DNA of 64,000 nt from Tillandsia leiboldiana. Lineage: Eukaryota > Streptophyta > Magnoliopsida > Poales > Bromeliaceae. The position numbers were made by a program, and so were the translations under genes. A model generated the notes under the pieces. The model was not told where the DNA came from, did not search any database, and worked only from the letters and a program-made list of their open reading frames with translations. Shown here piece by piece: positions 10,701 through 23,600 of the stretch (the first letter of the stretch is position 1; each line of letters opens with the position of its first letter). The stretch lies in the NCBI GenBank assembly GCA_029204045.2, contig CM055072.1:9426854-9490853 (forward strand), written 5' to 3'.

Positions 10701-12150
10701 CTGGGCAGGTGGCCGGCGGTGGGGAGTGTCGCCGGCGCCGGAGCAAATAGCTCGGCCGAAGTGCAAGTTTACACAAAACTAGGATTCAATTCTGCGATTT
10801 ATTGGCTTGATCAAACTCCACAAAATTTGGTGGGGGTTGATCTCCATCTTCTACAGTCTATGCCTACCCATTTTGGTTCATTTTTATCCACCGGTCGAAG
10901 AGAACAACCAAGGTGAAGAATTATTAGGTTTACGGCGAGGTTATTCTCCTGCCGGCAACCGGCCGTGCATGGGGAGCTCGGGCTTGGCACGAAGCATCTA
11001 CAGACTCTATAGAGTCGGCTTCCAACAGTCTAAGGGGCTACAAACCAAGGAGAGAGAAGCCTTACCTTCGCCGGAGTTGGAGAAGAAGGGTGAAGCCGGT
11101 TTCTCTCCTCCTCCCCCGCGCAGCCACGGCAACCTTCAAGATGGTTCTCAGACACAGGAGATCACCACAGGAACTCCAGATCCAAGCCTTGTTCAACTTG
11201 GTTCCAACCTTTCTCCTCTCTCTCTCTCTCGAATGGGGAAGGTCCTTTGGTGATTCCGAGCCTAAAAAGGGAACGGCTGGGGAGCTTAATTAGCCTCCAA
11301 ATACGCTCGTAACCGCCCCCCTTCCCCCCACTACGGGCAGTTCAAAAGTCCCAATTCAAAAAAATATCTTTTGGCTATAATTGCTAATTGGTCCCCACAC
11401 AATAAACCCTAAGCCCTTAGGTCCCTACTCTAGGTCCATCTTGCACCCAGATACCTCACCAAAAAATCTCATTCGAAACGGTACATAAAATATAAGCACT
11501 TTTGCAAAATTACCCCCTTTTTCGGTGCCTTTCACGCATTTCGAGATAAACGGATCGTCGAAACGAAAAACAGACTTCGCCACGACGTCCGGCTCGTCGA
11601 GACCTGTCAAGTAGACCCTTTGCTCGACTAATTTGGTTTTTAAATAAAATCTCGGGCCATAATGTTTTATTAGGCCGCGGATTGGCGTATGCACTTCGAT
11701 GCACCCGGATCGCCAGACGCGAAATCCGACAGTGCCGTTGTGCTCAGAACGTTGAAATTAGTTAGAATCGACTACTCATGTTGCTAGGTTCAGGGTTTAG
11801 ACGGCGAAACGGCCGGCGTCGGTCGACGGGGAACTTAAAACAGGGGTTACTATTCACAACTTAAGTTGTGGGACCCGCCAGCTTCTCCGCTGATTTCTGA
11901 AAGATCCGACCGTCAGATCGTCGACAAGTGAATATGAACCTTTCATGTTTCGACGAGACGATCGCAATGGTCATTTCGGATTTTCGAGATTTGGCTCGAA
12001 TTTGAAAGGCAATATTTCTGTCTCGTAAACTGTGCAATTTACACAGTAGAAAAATGTCAATTGCGCTATTTGTGCTCTTCTAATTCTGAGTCATCTTGAC
12101 TCCATTCTTTTCTTTCATTTGTTTCGAATTTAAATTTCACGAATCTTACA
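7655..12150 (-). repeat. Gy2 5' LTR (4.5 kb)
   Basis: In element sense it runs from TGTAAGATTCG (12150) to CTCGGGGCGTGACA (7655). It contains an encoded A-tract of 33 (T on plus, 7689-7721) 34 nt before its end. A candidate 33-nt microexon lies at 7965-7997 between TTTTCAG and GTGAGG. A 14-bp palindrome CTTTACCGGTAAAG is at 8409-8422. It resembles Gy5 and, in short islands, Gy3. It abuts a Gy3 LTR broken at 12151, so Gy2 inserted into Gy3; GTAAC (12151-12155) is the probable TSD. Long ORFs here run antisense to the element and look spurious. Confidence 0.85.
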
Positions 12151-15100
12151 GTAACAGACCGCCACACATATAGGAAACCCTCTATCCCATGGACAGAGAC
12201 TCCCCTATACATGCACGGCTAGCTAGTGATCAACATCAGAAAGCAACAGATATCTCAGCTAATCATACTAATCTAATCAGTCAGAAAAATCTTAAAATAA
12301 CTTATTGCATCATCGGTTAAATATTTAAATAGGACAGGGAATGAAATGCTCTAAAAGGAAAGTCTGCCATAAGTCATCAAAGATCTCACTGTCAATATCT
12401 AGCATCATGGGGACAGCTCTATCGTAACAGGCTCACTGGATCGTCCCGACATCTCCCCACCCGACGGACCTGAAAAATAGTCACCCGGGGGTGCGAGATA
12501 CACCGGAGTGTATCCCAGTGGGCACGACGAGCCGAGCGTCAGCTAATCGTACCTACTGGGTACTAAAATCTGCGGATAGTAAGAGTCAATAGGAAAAGCT
12601 GGAAAGCATAGAGGTCTACTAATAATCAGAATAAGAACTGCAGATAAGTATACTAGAAATCAAGATATAATAGCAATAATCCATCATGAAAGCTGTAGAT
12701 CATACATGCTGGAATCAAAAGATAACTACAAGAATCATGTATAAGGAGCTGCAAGTGATGAAAGCATGTCTACAGATAATAATACTGGAAATAAACTGAG
12801 CAACAGTACAAGTAACAGTAATGCGTCAAAGGTAGAAACCCAAGTACCCACTCATGCGCCAATGTTGGTCTCATAGGACCTCAGGCAAAGCCACTGTTCG
12901 GCACCCTTTCGGCTGACATAACCCCTGTCAAGGGCTCACGGGTCTATCATCAGACCACTCTACCGGTAAAGAACAAGCTCCACGGGGAGCGACCCCGGCC
13001 ATGTTCGTGAAGTACAGCAGTGCATGGCAAGTCATAATGATCAATCTCACGGTCTAGTGACCGGGTAGTCGGCAACATGCCGAGATCCCAACAGGGAATC
13101 ATCAGTCTATATCAATCAATCAGGATCAATCAATCATGCATATCGACAATATATCAGGTAACATCTCAAATGACAGGAATTAGCAAGTATCCTCGAATCA
13201 TGCAATTCTATGTACAGGAATATAAAAGATGCTAAGCAGGTACATATGATGTGTCTCAAGTAGATCAAAATCTATCAGGAATAATCATGGAGTATGTACA
13301 CAATAATCAGGCTGATCGTGAACGGGTAATCTCAAGCACAGGTCTAACAGAGTCAATGTCAATCAGAGGGATCATGATAAGTCAAAAGAGATCAGCATAT
13401 GTCAAGATAGGTCATATAGATATAATCAGCAGGGCAAATCAAAAACAGGGGTCCGACTGGACTAAAGCAACCAGAGGGCCAAAAAGCTGAGGCCCGGTTC
13501 GAAGATAACCCACCTGGATGAAGGCAGATCCGCGAACTCCCGCGCAGCTACTGGGAGGCTGGTGCTGAGCAGCTAGGCCCTGAATAAGTAAATATGATCA
13601 GTAATACTCACACAAACCCATCCCCGACGACACAACAGTAACGCGACGCTAATACGGGTCGATACAGCCGTTTTATCGAACGAAACCCGATTCCCGATCA
13701 ACGAGAGTCCACGGGTCTCTAACAAAATGTCCAGTAAGTGTATAATTACTGTCTAAAGGTCATTATCGTATCCAAATCTCATTTTGATCCATAACATTTT
13801 CTAAATTGCATAATTATCTTATTTTATTATCCGTTTCGGCTTGTTCTTGCAATCCGGGGGTCCAAAATCGACGCCGTAAGTTTCGGCGTGTTTGTTTCGA
13901 CAAGGCGGAGGCCGTGCTCACAAGATTGGGCTGACACGGATCCCAATAACAAAGTTGGCCCATAATCCTTTAGAGTCCAATTAACCATTATGCAATAACT
14001 TAATACATACATGATCTGAACAGGAGTTAACTGGAGCATGGTGTTAATATTGCAAAGAGGAGTGAAGTGCTCACCTTGTGCGCGTCGGAGGCCGGCCGGA
14101 GAGCTTGCTGGAGCAAGGTGGTGCACCAACTCAAATTAGCCAAGGCTCGGGTTGGATGTTCTCGGAGCAACTCAGGCTCAGACCTGTTCCAAGGGTGAGC
14201 AGCAGTTAGAAGAGGGTCCCAAATGAAGCCCGGTCTATGTCGGGTCAGGCGCCGGCGGCCGGAAGTGGCGGCGGCCGGAGCCAAGCCCGAGATGGGTGGC
14301 TCGGGTGCAACATCTAAAACCGAGCTACATGGGTCATTCTGTCCCAAAACAAAATCATGGGGGTCATCACACTGGTATTTAGGGTGTACCTGTAGTGTTG
14401 GCCGGAGCCCGAGTCGCCGGGAATCGCCGGGGTCCGAGCTTGAAACCGACTCGGGTGCAACCCTACAGACCAAAACCCCGACGTTCAGCTCTGCATGCAA
14501 CCCAATGGAAAAGCTCCTAAGGACCAAAGAAGCTTACCTGAGTGGTTTTCCGGTGACTGGGCACGTCGGCAGGGCGCGGTGGCGGAGCTCGGGTGAAGCT
14601 CCAAGACCGCCAATGGCGGTTTCCGGCGCGGTGGTTCCGGGCCGGAGCAAGTTGGACCAGAGGGTCTGTCCCGGTGGTGTAAGGCTCGGTGCAGAGGTGG
14701 CCGACGTCAGGAGGCCGCGGCGGCGCCGGACGGCGACGATCGGTGCAATTGCCAAAAACCCGGTTTCTAGGGCATCACCGATCGTGCTCGATCCTCAATG
14801 GATGATGATCAGGCTCCGTGGGGATGTTGCAGTCGTCAAGAGGGGTGATCTCAATGGCTCTGATCTCGCGGTTGACGGCCGGATGAAGCCCGCGCCCGCG
14901 ATCGGTCCGGAAACGATAATCCGGCGGGGATGGCTCCCGCCGGCGATCGGGACGGCGGCCTCGGCTCGGCCTGCACCCGGAGGGTCGCCCCGATATCAGA
15001 AACGCAATGATCATGTCCATGGGCCAAATTAAAATGGAAAATTCCAAGATGTTACCTCGTCGGAAATTTGGAAGAAGAAGGGGTTGGCCGCGGCGGCGCG

Positions 15101-15609
15101 CGGCGGCGGCTGGGGACGGGTCCACCACAGCTCGGTCGCGGCTTCACAGAGGAGTCCTCAGTCCCAACTTAGATCGCCTAGGACCCTTCTCGATCACCCC
15201 CTTTCCGAGTCACCCGAGATCGAGGTGTTTCTTGATCTTCTTCTCCGGCGACGGGGAGGCGGCGGCCGGTGCGGGGCTTGCGAGGAGTGCGTAGAGAGGG
15301 AGAGTAGAGGTGAGTTTGTTGAGGACTGGTGGAGAGTCTCGCTGAGGCTTCGGGCCTTTTAAAATCCAACCGAGTTTTGGATTTCAAAACTTCGTATATG
15401 GCACAATTGCCAAATAAGCCCTCCACTCAAGCTATTTAGTAATTGGTCCCTCACAGCATGACTTATTCACACCAAGGTCCCTCACTGCAGAGATGGCACG
15501 CACTTTGAGGCAAAAGTATAGGGTTTTATGTGCCGTTTAAGATTCAGAATTCCACTTGATTTTCTATTCTTTTACTTTTTATTTATTTACGAAAATTCAA
15601 GTTCTTACA
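12151..15609 (-). repeat. Gy3 3' LTR, lacking its last 76 bp
   Basis: It matches the Gy3 5' LTR from 20760 to 24216 almost base for base. The 76 bp corresponding to 20684-20759 are missing because Gy2 is inserted here; they should lie off-window. Element-sense start is TGTAAGAACTTGAATTTTCG at 15609. It has a TATA-like TTTTAAAAGG near 15355-15364 and a candidate first-exon donor (ACGAG then GTAAC) at 15055-15054. A 269-codon plus-strand frame at 14223-15032 is antisense, GC-rich and low in information; I do not call it a gene. Confidence 0.88.
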
Positions 15610-15645
15610 TCTCTCCCACCAAAAAGGAAGTTTCATCCCTGAAAC
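15610..15645 (-). other. Gy3 polypurine tract and adjacent hairpin
   Basis: In element sense GGTGGGAGAGA (15620-15610) directly precedes the 3' LTR TGTAAG, the position and composition of a plus-strand priming tract. Just upstream, 15630-15645 forms GTTTCA-GGGA-TGAAAC. Compared with the GTTTCG/CGAAAC stem in Gy2 and Gy7, the closing pair has changed on both sides. Confidence 0.65.
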
Positions 15646-15654
15646 TAAAAACAA

Positions 15655-18549
15655 CTAAGAATCAAATAAATGGGGAAAACGCTCCATCATAGTCAATTCA
15701 CGTTCCCACGTGGCTTCACGCTCTTCATGGTTCTCCCATTGTACTTTGACGTAGGGGATCGATCTGTTCCTCAGCTTCTTTTCATCACGAGCCAGGATCT
15801 TCAGGGGTGTCTCCTCATAGCTCAGATCCTCGCGAAGCTGGACTGCGGTGGGGCTAATCACGTGGGAGGGATCTCTGATGTACTTCCGCAGCATGGAGAC
15901 GTGGAAGACGTTGTGCACCCGGGCGAGGCTAGGAGGAAGGGCCAATCGATAAGCTACAGGACCAATGCGCTCCAAAATCTCGAAAGGACCGACAAATCGG
16001 GGGCTGAGCTTGTTGCGAATCCCGAATCGCTTGATTCCCCGAGTTGGCGATACCTTCAGTAGGACATGATCGCCTACTTGGAACTCCAAGTCTCGTCGTC
16101 GTTGGTCCGCATAGCTCTTCTGTCTGCTCTGCGCGGTTAGCATCTGCTGTCTTGCTACCCGCACTCTGGCCTCTGCGTCCTCAAGTAGCTCAGGCCCGAT
16201 AACATGGCGCTCACCGACGTCATCCCAACAGATGGGGGACCGACATCGGCGCCCGTACAGTGCCTCATACGGAGCCATACCGATACTCGCCTGATAGCTG
16301 TTGTTGTAGGCAAACTCCACCAAGGGGAGATACCGGTACCATCCGTCACCATACTCCAGTACGCAGGATCGCAGCATATCCTCCAACGTCTGTATGACTC
16401 GCTCGGACTGCCCATCGCTCTGGGGATGGAAAGCGGTACTGAACTTCAGCTTTGTACCCATAGCTTCTTGCACATTCCTCCAGAACTGAGACACAAAGCG
16501 AGTGTCCCTATCCGAAACGATCGATGCCAGAGTGCCATGAAGTCGCACGATCTCGTCGATGTATAGCTGGGCGAGTCGATCACGGGTCCAAGTCGTGTGG
16601 ATCGGCAGAAAGTGAGCCGACTTGGTGAGTCGATCCACAATAACCCATATAGCATCGTGGCCTCGCTGGGATCGAGGCAGACCGGTGACGAAGTCCATCA
16701 TGATCTGCTCCCACTTCCAAACTGGTACACGAAGCGGTTGCAGTTTTCCCGCCGGTCTTTGATGTTCCGCCTTCACTTGCTGGCAAACTAGGCACTGCGC
16801 CACATGGTTCGCCACCTCAGCCTTCATCCCAGGCCACCAGTAATGCTGCTTTAGGTCGCGATACATCTTTGTCCCGCCAGGATGTACCGTGTATAGAGAT
16901 CGATGCGCCTCAGTAAGGATGTCCTTCTTTAATTCATCGTCATCTGGGACACACCAACGGCCCCTAAATCGAATGGAGCCATCGGCGTGCAGCTGGTAAT
17001 CGTCAGTCTGTCCCAGTGATATCAGCTCTCGAATCTTCTGGAAGGAGGGGTCTGACTGCTGTCCCTCCTTTATGCGATCAAGTAGGGTAGGCTGCACTAC
17101 CATCGCTAATAGTCGAGCAGTCGACCTAGAAGGAACAACCTCCAAATCTAGTCGCTGGAACTCCGAAATCAAGCGGTCCTGATCAGTGATCATCAGCAGC
17201 TCTGGCGCCACATGCTTTCGGCTTAAGGCATCGACTACCACATTGGCCCGACCAGGATGATACTGGATCGTGATATCATAATCCTTCAGCAATTCGAGCC
17301 ATCGTCGTTGCCTTAAGTTCAACTCCTTCTGCGTGAAGAGATATTTGAGACTCTGGTGATCGGTGAAAATCTCGCAATGGACTCCATATAGATAATGCCT
17401 CCATAGCTTGAGAGCGAAAACCACCGCGGCGAGCTCGAGATCATGCGTCGGGTAGTTTTGCTCGTAAGGCTTCAGTTGTCGAGAGGCATAGGCTATTACT
17501 TTTTCATTTTGCATTAGAACACAGCCCAATCCGATCCGCGAAGCGTCACAGTAGACTACATACTTTTCACCTTGGACCGGTAACGTCAGTATAGGTGCCT
17601 CAGTCAGGAGCCGCTTCAATTCATCGAAAGCGAGCTGGCACTCAGGAGTCCATACAAATTTCTCTTCTTTCCTCGTCAGACGGGTCTTTGGGGCAGCAAT
17701 TTTTGAAAAACCCTCGACGAATCGCCGATAATACCCCGCCAGACCGATGAAGCTGCGAACCTCCGTCGCATTTGTTGGCTGGGGCCACTCTTTGATAGCC
17801 TCAATTTTCTTGGGATCGACAGCAACGCCTTCAGCAGAGATAATATGTCCCAGGAATGCGACTTTCCGGAGCCAGAAGTCGCACTTTTTGAACTTGGCAT
17901 ATAGATTGTTTTCACGCAGGACCTGGAGAACCTGCCGAAGATGGTCCTGATGCTCTAGATCGCCCTTCGAGTATATAAGAATGCCGTCAATGAATACCAC
18001 AACAAAGCGATCCAGAAAGGGCTTGAAGATCCGGTTCATCATGTCCATAAAGGCGGCAGGGGCATTTGTGAGCCCAAACGGCATTACTGTGAACTCGTAA
18101 TGGCCGTATCTGGTTCGAAAAGCCGTCTTCGGGACATCCTCCGCCCTAACCCGCAATTGATTATATCCGGATTGCAGATCGATCTTAGAGAATACCACAG
18201 ACCCTTGAAGTTGGTCAAACAGATCGTCAATCCGCGGGAAGGGATAGCGGTTCTTGATAGTGCCTTTGTTTAATTCCCGATAATCAATACAAAGACGTAG
18301 GCTGCCGTCTTTCTTCTTTACAAACAGAACAGGTGCGCCCCAAGGGGACACACTAGGTCGGATAAAGCCCAGAGCCGTCAAGTCTTCTAACTGTGTTTTA
18401 AGCTCCTTTAGTTCCGCGAAAGCCATGCAGTAGGGTGCTCGAGAAATAGGAGCTGTGCCGGGTACAAGATCAATTATGAATTCAATTTCACGTTCAGGCG
18501 GCATTCCCGGAAGCTCAGCAGGGAATACATCTGGAAAGCTTCGTACCAC
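15655..18549 (-). pseudogene. pol: Gy3 Pol: reverse transcriptase, RNase H, integrase, chromodomain
   Basis: A 964-codon open stretch holds the main Ty3/gypsy pol domains in order. RT is at about residues 20-260 (FVKKKDGSLRLCIDYRELNK, MPFGLTNAPAAF). RNase H is at about 325-440 (CDAS, ELAA, TDHQSLKY). The integrase HHCC finger is at about 550-600 (HPGGTKMY, CLVCQQVKAEH), and its core has SDRD and SDGQSER. A GPF-type C-terminus and a chromodomain-like tail end ATWERELTMMERFPHLFDS. The order RT-RH-IN-chromodomain and the tail indicate a Tekay/Del-type chromovirus. The RT catalytic motif reads FIDG at 17991-17980, so the second Asp is Gly (codon 17985-17983), predicting loss of activity. The first Met is internal: the frame continues upstream to the protease across a TGA (18567-18565) and a TAG (18768-18766). 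Confidence 0.9.
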
Positions 18550-18765
18550 GGCAATATCTTCAATTCACCGAGAGACAGAAAGGGCGTTGACAGCCGTGGC
18601 AAGGTATGCCACACACCCTCTCTCCAGGCGACGAACTGGGGTCACAGAGCAGATCCCCAAATAAGCCGAAGTCTCGAAACCAGAATAAATCAACTCCGCT
18701 CCACCAGGCGGATCAAGGGTCAATCTCCGGAATGTGCAGTCGATGGTCGCTTGGTACTTAGAAAG

Positions 18766-19852
18766 CTAGTTCATCCCCAAAATCACGTCATACTGACGAA
18801 GTTTGAGGACGAGAAGAGAGATGGGGAAACTTCGTCCGCTAATATGAACAGGGCATAAGCGGAGCTCTTCGCTGATAGGAACACTATGACCCGGAATCTC
18901 TACCCAAAAATAATGCCTAGTTGGCTGAACGATAATACCGTGGGTAGTAATGAAGTGGGTGGAAATAAAGGAATGCGATGCCCCCGTATCAAATAAGGTT
19001 CTAGCATGATGACCGAAAATAGAGGTGGTACCTGCCAAGTTATCCTCCGGAGTGGGCTCGCCGTGGGTCAGGGCAAAGACACGCCCACCTGCAGTCTGTC
19101 GTGACATGGTAGGGGGGCGAGGTAGAGGTGGACGTCCCGAGGAAGCAGAACTCGGCGCCGGGGCTTGTTGTCGCGGTAGTGGTGCAGGTAGAGGAGCAGC
19201 CATCTGCGCGGGTGCATATCCCCGCGGGCACGACGCCGCAACATGTCCTGGTTGGCCGCAGGTGAAGCATCGACCATGCTTCTGATCATAATCCCGCGCC
19301 TGGTGGGTACCCCCGCAGAAGACACAAGGTCGGGGGCCCCAGTTGGGTTTGGGGAAGGCACTGACAGCTGAAGATCTTTTGGGCCATCTCTTCAAATGCG
19401 GTTGTTTGGCCCTCTTGTTCTGATTTGGATGCCCACCGCCGTTTCCAGGATGCGCCCTCTTCTTGCCCTTATCCTTGTCCGCCGCGTTCCGCTCAGCGCG
19501 GGACATATGGACTTCCGCCTCGATAGCCAGACACCGCTCCACGCAATTGTGGAAATCGGCGGAAAGGTGGGACGCGAGCTGTCGGCGGATCTCATGCCGT
19601 AAACCCTGCGAGAATAAGCGTACCTTTCGGCGTTCCTCGCGCACTGCTTGGGGCACCAAGTCAGCAATGCGCAGGAACTCCTGCTCATACTCCCGGACGC
19701 TCTTGTCGCCCTGTTTGATATTTTCCAATTCGCGCTCGAGACCCTCCTTTGTGGTCTCCTTGAGGTGGTGGTGGTACATGGCAGCTTTAAAATCCTCCCG
19801 GGTAGGATCAGGGACTCGGGAAGTAGCGCGCTCGATGTCGTCTCCACCACTT
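18766..19852 (-). pseudogene. gag-pro: Gy3 Gag C-terminal half and protease
   Basis: The stretch continues Gag (EYEQEFLRIADLVP) into a zinc knuckle (CFTCGQPGHVAASC) preceded by CVFCGGTH, then an aspartic protease with the LFDTGASHSFIS motif and the closing VILGM. It ends in TAG at 18768-18766, where the family expects Trp after an Asp; both changes are G-to-A. The next 200 bases are still in frame with pol and encode the protease-RT linker, broken by a second stop. It is joined to the N-terminal half only through a 1-nt insertion near 19853, between KWW and DDIERA. Confidence 0.85.
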
Positions 19853-20506
19853 GGATGCCCGGCCCTCCAAGCAGTGAACGACGATGTGAACCTTGTCTCG
19901 GTCTTCAGTGTAGACGTCTTGGAACAATTTTTCCATGTGGTCGATCCACTGCTCGACCGCCCAGTGGTCATCGTCCTTGCCGTCGAAGATTTGCGGCTTG
20001 AATTTCTTAAATTCGAGCAAAACCGCCTTTGCTCTGGCCTTCTCTGCCCGATCGGCCTCAACATCGGCCGCAGGATCAGCAGCGGGAGAGATGGAGCGAG
20101 AGCAAGTAGACGTGGTGGAAGCAGTGGCATCTGGGGCTGCAGCAACCCCGGGTACCGCTTTGGAGGCTGCGGCAGGGGCTGAAACTGGAACTGGCCCCGC
20201 CGGTGGTGGTACGGGGTCTATCTCTGGCTCTGCCAAGCCCTCAGGCTCAGCGACGGCCGGTGCAGCAGGGGGTGCAACCGGCGGCGTGACCTCTGGAACA
20301 GCAGGTGGAGGAGCAGACGGGGCAGGAGTAGAGGGGCCAGCAGCCTGCTGCTGCATAAAATGCTGGAACATCCCGGCTAGAGTCGCCATCTGGGCCTCAA
20401 GCCGGTCCATATGGCCCTGATCAGCGGGCTCGCTCGGCGTGCTAGGTGGTTGGCCGACTCCACGGCCCGTGCCCCGTCCACGTCCACGACCTGGAGGACG
20501 AGCCAT
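19853..20506 (-). pseudogene. gag: Gy3 Gag N-terminal half
   Basis: The start is taken at MARPPGRGRGRG (ATG 20506-20504); an upstream in-frame ATG at 20521 lies before a splice-acceptor-like TTTGTGCATTGCAG that ends two bases before this ATG. The product has an Arg/Gly-rich N-terminus, a Pro/Ala-rich middle of about 110 residues, then the Gag core (FDGKDDDHWAVEQWIDHMEK, LEGRASKWW). After KWW the frame is lost by one extra base. Family role: capsid. The copy is broken. Confidence 0.82.
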
Positions 20507-20664
20507 AACTGCAATGCACAAATGGGTCAGAGACAGACTCCAATAATATACCTTGAGTTTCTAACCCATATACTCGATCTACCCAACGCTCTCACGTGAC
20601 AAGTCATCCTAGGGTTCATCCTAACCAATTCCTAATCATCTTTTCCTAGGTACCGTGTACCTAT

Positions 20665-20676
20665 GCTCTGATACCA
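20665..20676 (-). other. Gy3 primer-binding site (initiator tRNA-Met)
   Basis: Element-sense TGGTATCAGAGC, seven bases after the LTR terminus. Confidence 0.88.
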
Positions 20677-20683
20677 TCTAATC

Positions 20684-23600
20684 TGTCACGCCCCGAGTTT
20701 TAAAAATTCGGTCTAAATTTTTTTTTTTTTTGTTGAAATCAGAGTTCGCAAACCTAGGCGTAACAGACCGCCACACATATAGGAAACCGTCTATCCCATG
20801 GACAGAGACTCCCCTATACATGCACGGCTAGCTAGTGATCAACATCAGAAAGCAACAGATATCTCAGCTAATCATACTAATCTAATCAGTCAGGAAAATC
20901 TTAAAATAACTTATTACATCATCGGTTAAATATTTAAATAGGACGGAATGAAATGCTCTAAAAGGAAAGTCTGCCATAAGTCATCAAAGATCTCAATGTC
21001 AATATCTAGCATCATGGGGACAGCTCTATCGTAACAGGCTCACTGGATCGTCCCGACATCTCCCCACCCGACGGACCTGAAAAACAGTCACCCGGGGGTG
21101 TGAGATACACCGGAGTGTATCCCAGTGGGCACGACGAGCCGAGCGTCAGCTAATCGTACCTACTGGGTACTAAAATCTGCGGATAGTAAGAGTCAATAGG
21201 AAAAGCTGGAAAGCATAGAGGTCTACTAATAATCAGAATAAGAACTGCAGATAAGTATACTGGAAATCAAGATATAATAGCAATAATCCATCATGAAAGC
21301 TGTAGATCATACATGCTGGAATCAAAAGATAACTACAAGAATCATGTATAAGGAGCTGCAAGTGATGAAAGCATGTCTACAGATAATAATACTGGAAATA
21401 AACTGAGCAACAGTACAAGTAACAGTAATGCGTCAAAAGTAGAAACCCAAGTACCCAATCATGCGCCAATGTTTGTCTCATAGGACCTCAGGCAAAGCCA
21501 CTGTTCGGCACCCTTTTGGCTGACATAACCCCTGTCAAGGGCTCACGGGTCTATCATCAGACCACTCTACCGGTAAAGAACAAGCTCCACGGGGAGCGAC
21601 CCCGGCCATGTTCGTGAAGTACAGCAGTGCATGGCAAGTCATAATGATCAATCTCACGGTCTAGTGACCGGGTAGTCGGCAACATGCCGAGATCCCAACA
21701 GGGAATCATCAGTCTATATCAATCAATCAGGATCAATCAATCATGCATATCGACAATATATCAGGTAACATCTCAAATGACAGGAATTAGCAAGTATCCT
21801 CGAATCATGCAATTCTATGTACAGGAATATAAAAGATGCTAAGCAGGTACATATGATGTGTCTCAAGTAGATCAAAATCTATCAGGAATAATCATGGAGT
21901 ATGTACACAATAATCAGGCTGATCGTGAACGGGTAATCTCAAGCACATGTCTAACAGAGTCAATGTCAATCGGAGGGATCATGATATGTCAAAAGAGATC
22001 AGCATATGTCAAGATAGGTCATATAGATATAATCAGCAGGGCAAATCAAAAACAGGGGTCCGACTGGACTAAAGCAACCAGAGGGCCAAAAAGCTGAGGC
22101 CCGGTTCGAAGATAACCCACCTGGATGAAGGCAGATCCACGAACTCCCGCGCAGCTACTGGGAGGCTGGTGCTGAGCAGCTAGGCCCTGAATAAGTAAAT
22201 ATGATCAGTAATACTCACACAAACCCTTCCCCGACGACACAATAGTAACGCGACGCTAATACGGGTCGATACAGCCGTTTTATCGAACGAAACCCGATTC
22301 CCGATCAACGAGAGTCCACGGGACTCTAACAAAATGTCCAGTAAGTGTATAATTACTGTCTAAAGGTCATTATCGTGTCCAAATCTCATTTTGATCCATA
22401 ACATTTTCTAAATTGCATAATTATTCTATTTTATTATCCGTTTCGACTTGTTCTTGCAATCCGGGGGTCCAAAATCGACGCCGTAAGTTTCGGCGTGTTT
22501 TTTTCGACAAGGCGGAGGCCGTGCTCACAAGATTGGGCTGACACGGATCCCAATAACAAAGTTGGCCCATAATCCTTTAGAGTCCAATTAACCATTATGC
22601 AATAACTTAATACATACATGATCTGAACAGGAGTTAACTGGAGCATGGTGTTAATATTGCACAGAGGAGTGAAGTGCTCACCTTGCGCGCGTCGGAGGCC
22701 GGCCGGAGAGCTTGCTGGAGCAGGGTGGTGCACCAACTCAAACAAGCCAAGGCTCGGGTTGGATGTTCTCGGAGCAACTCAGGTTCAGACCTGTTCCAAG
22801 GGTGAGCAGCAGTTAGCAGAGGGTCCCAAATGAAGCCCGGTCCATGTCGGGTCAGGCACCGGCGGCCGGAAGTGGCGGCGGCCGGAGCCAAGCCCGAGAT
22901 GGGTGGCTCGGGTGCAACATCTAAAATCGAGCTACAAGGGTCATTCTGTCCCAAAACAAAATCATGGGGGTCATCACACTGGTATTTAGGGTGTACCTGT
23001 AGTGTTGGCCGGAGCCCGAGTCGCCGGGAATCGCCGGGGTCCGAGCTTGAAACCGACTCGGGTGCAACCCTACAGACCAAAACCCCGACGTTCAGCTCTG
23101 CATGCAACCCAATGGAAAAGCTCCTAAGGACCAAAGAAGCTTACCTGAGTGGTTTTCCGGTGACTGGGCACGTCGGCAGGGCGCGGCGGCGGAGCTCGGG
23201 TGAAGCTCCAAGACCGCCAATGGCGGTTTCCGGCGCGGCGGTTCCGGGCCGGAGCAAGTTGGACCAGAGGGTCTGTCCCGGTGGTGTAAGGCTCGGTGCA
23301 GAGGTGGCCGGCGTCAGGAGGCCGCGGCGGCGCCGGACGGCGACGATCGGTGCAATTGCCAAAAACCCGGTTTCTAGGGCATCACCGATCGGGCTCGATC
23401 CTCAATGGATGATGATCAGGCTCCGTGGGGATGTTGCAGTCGTCAAGAGGGGTGATCTCAACGGCTCTGATCTCGCGGTTAACGGCCGGATGAAGCCCGC
23501 GCCCGCGATCGGTCCGGAAACGATAATCCGGCGGGGATGGCTCCCGCCGGCGATCGGGACGGCGGCCTCGGCTCGGCCTGCACCCGGAGGGTCGCCCCGA

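Noticed and set aside
10131..10916. 261-codon plus-strand frame
   Set aside because: Antisense within the Gy2 LTR; its last third is repeated at 5280-5512 because that is the other LTR.
14223..15032. 269-codon plus-strand frame, repeated at 22830-23639, and 166-codon minus frames at 14027 and 22634
   Set aside because: They lie inside the two Gy3 LTRs; duplication reflects the LTR pair, composition is GC-driven, and no motif is recognisable.
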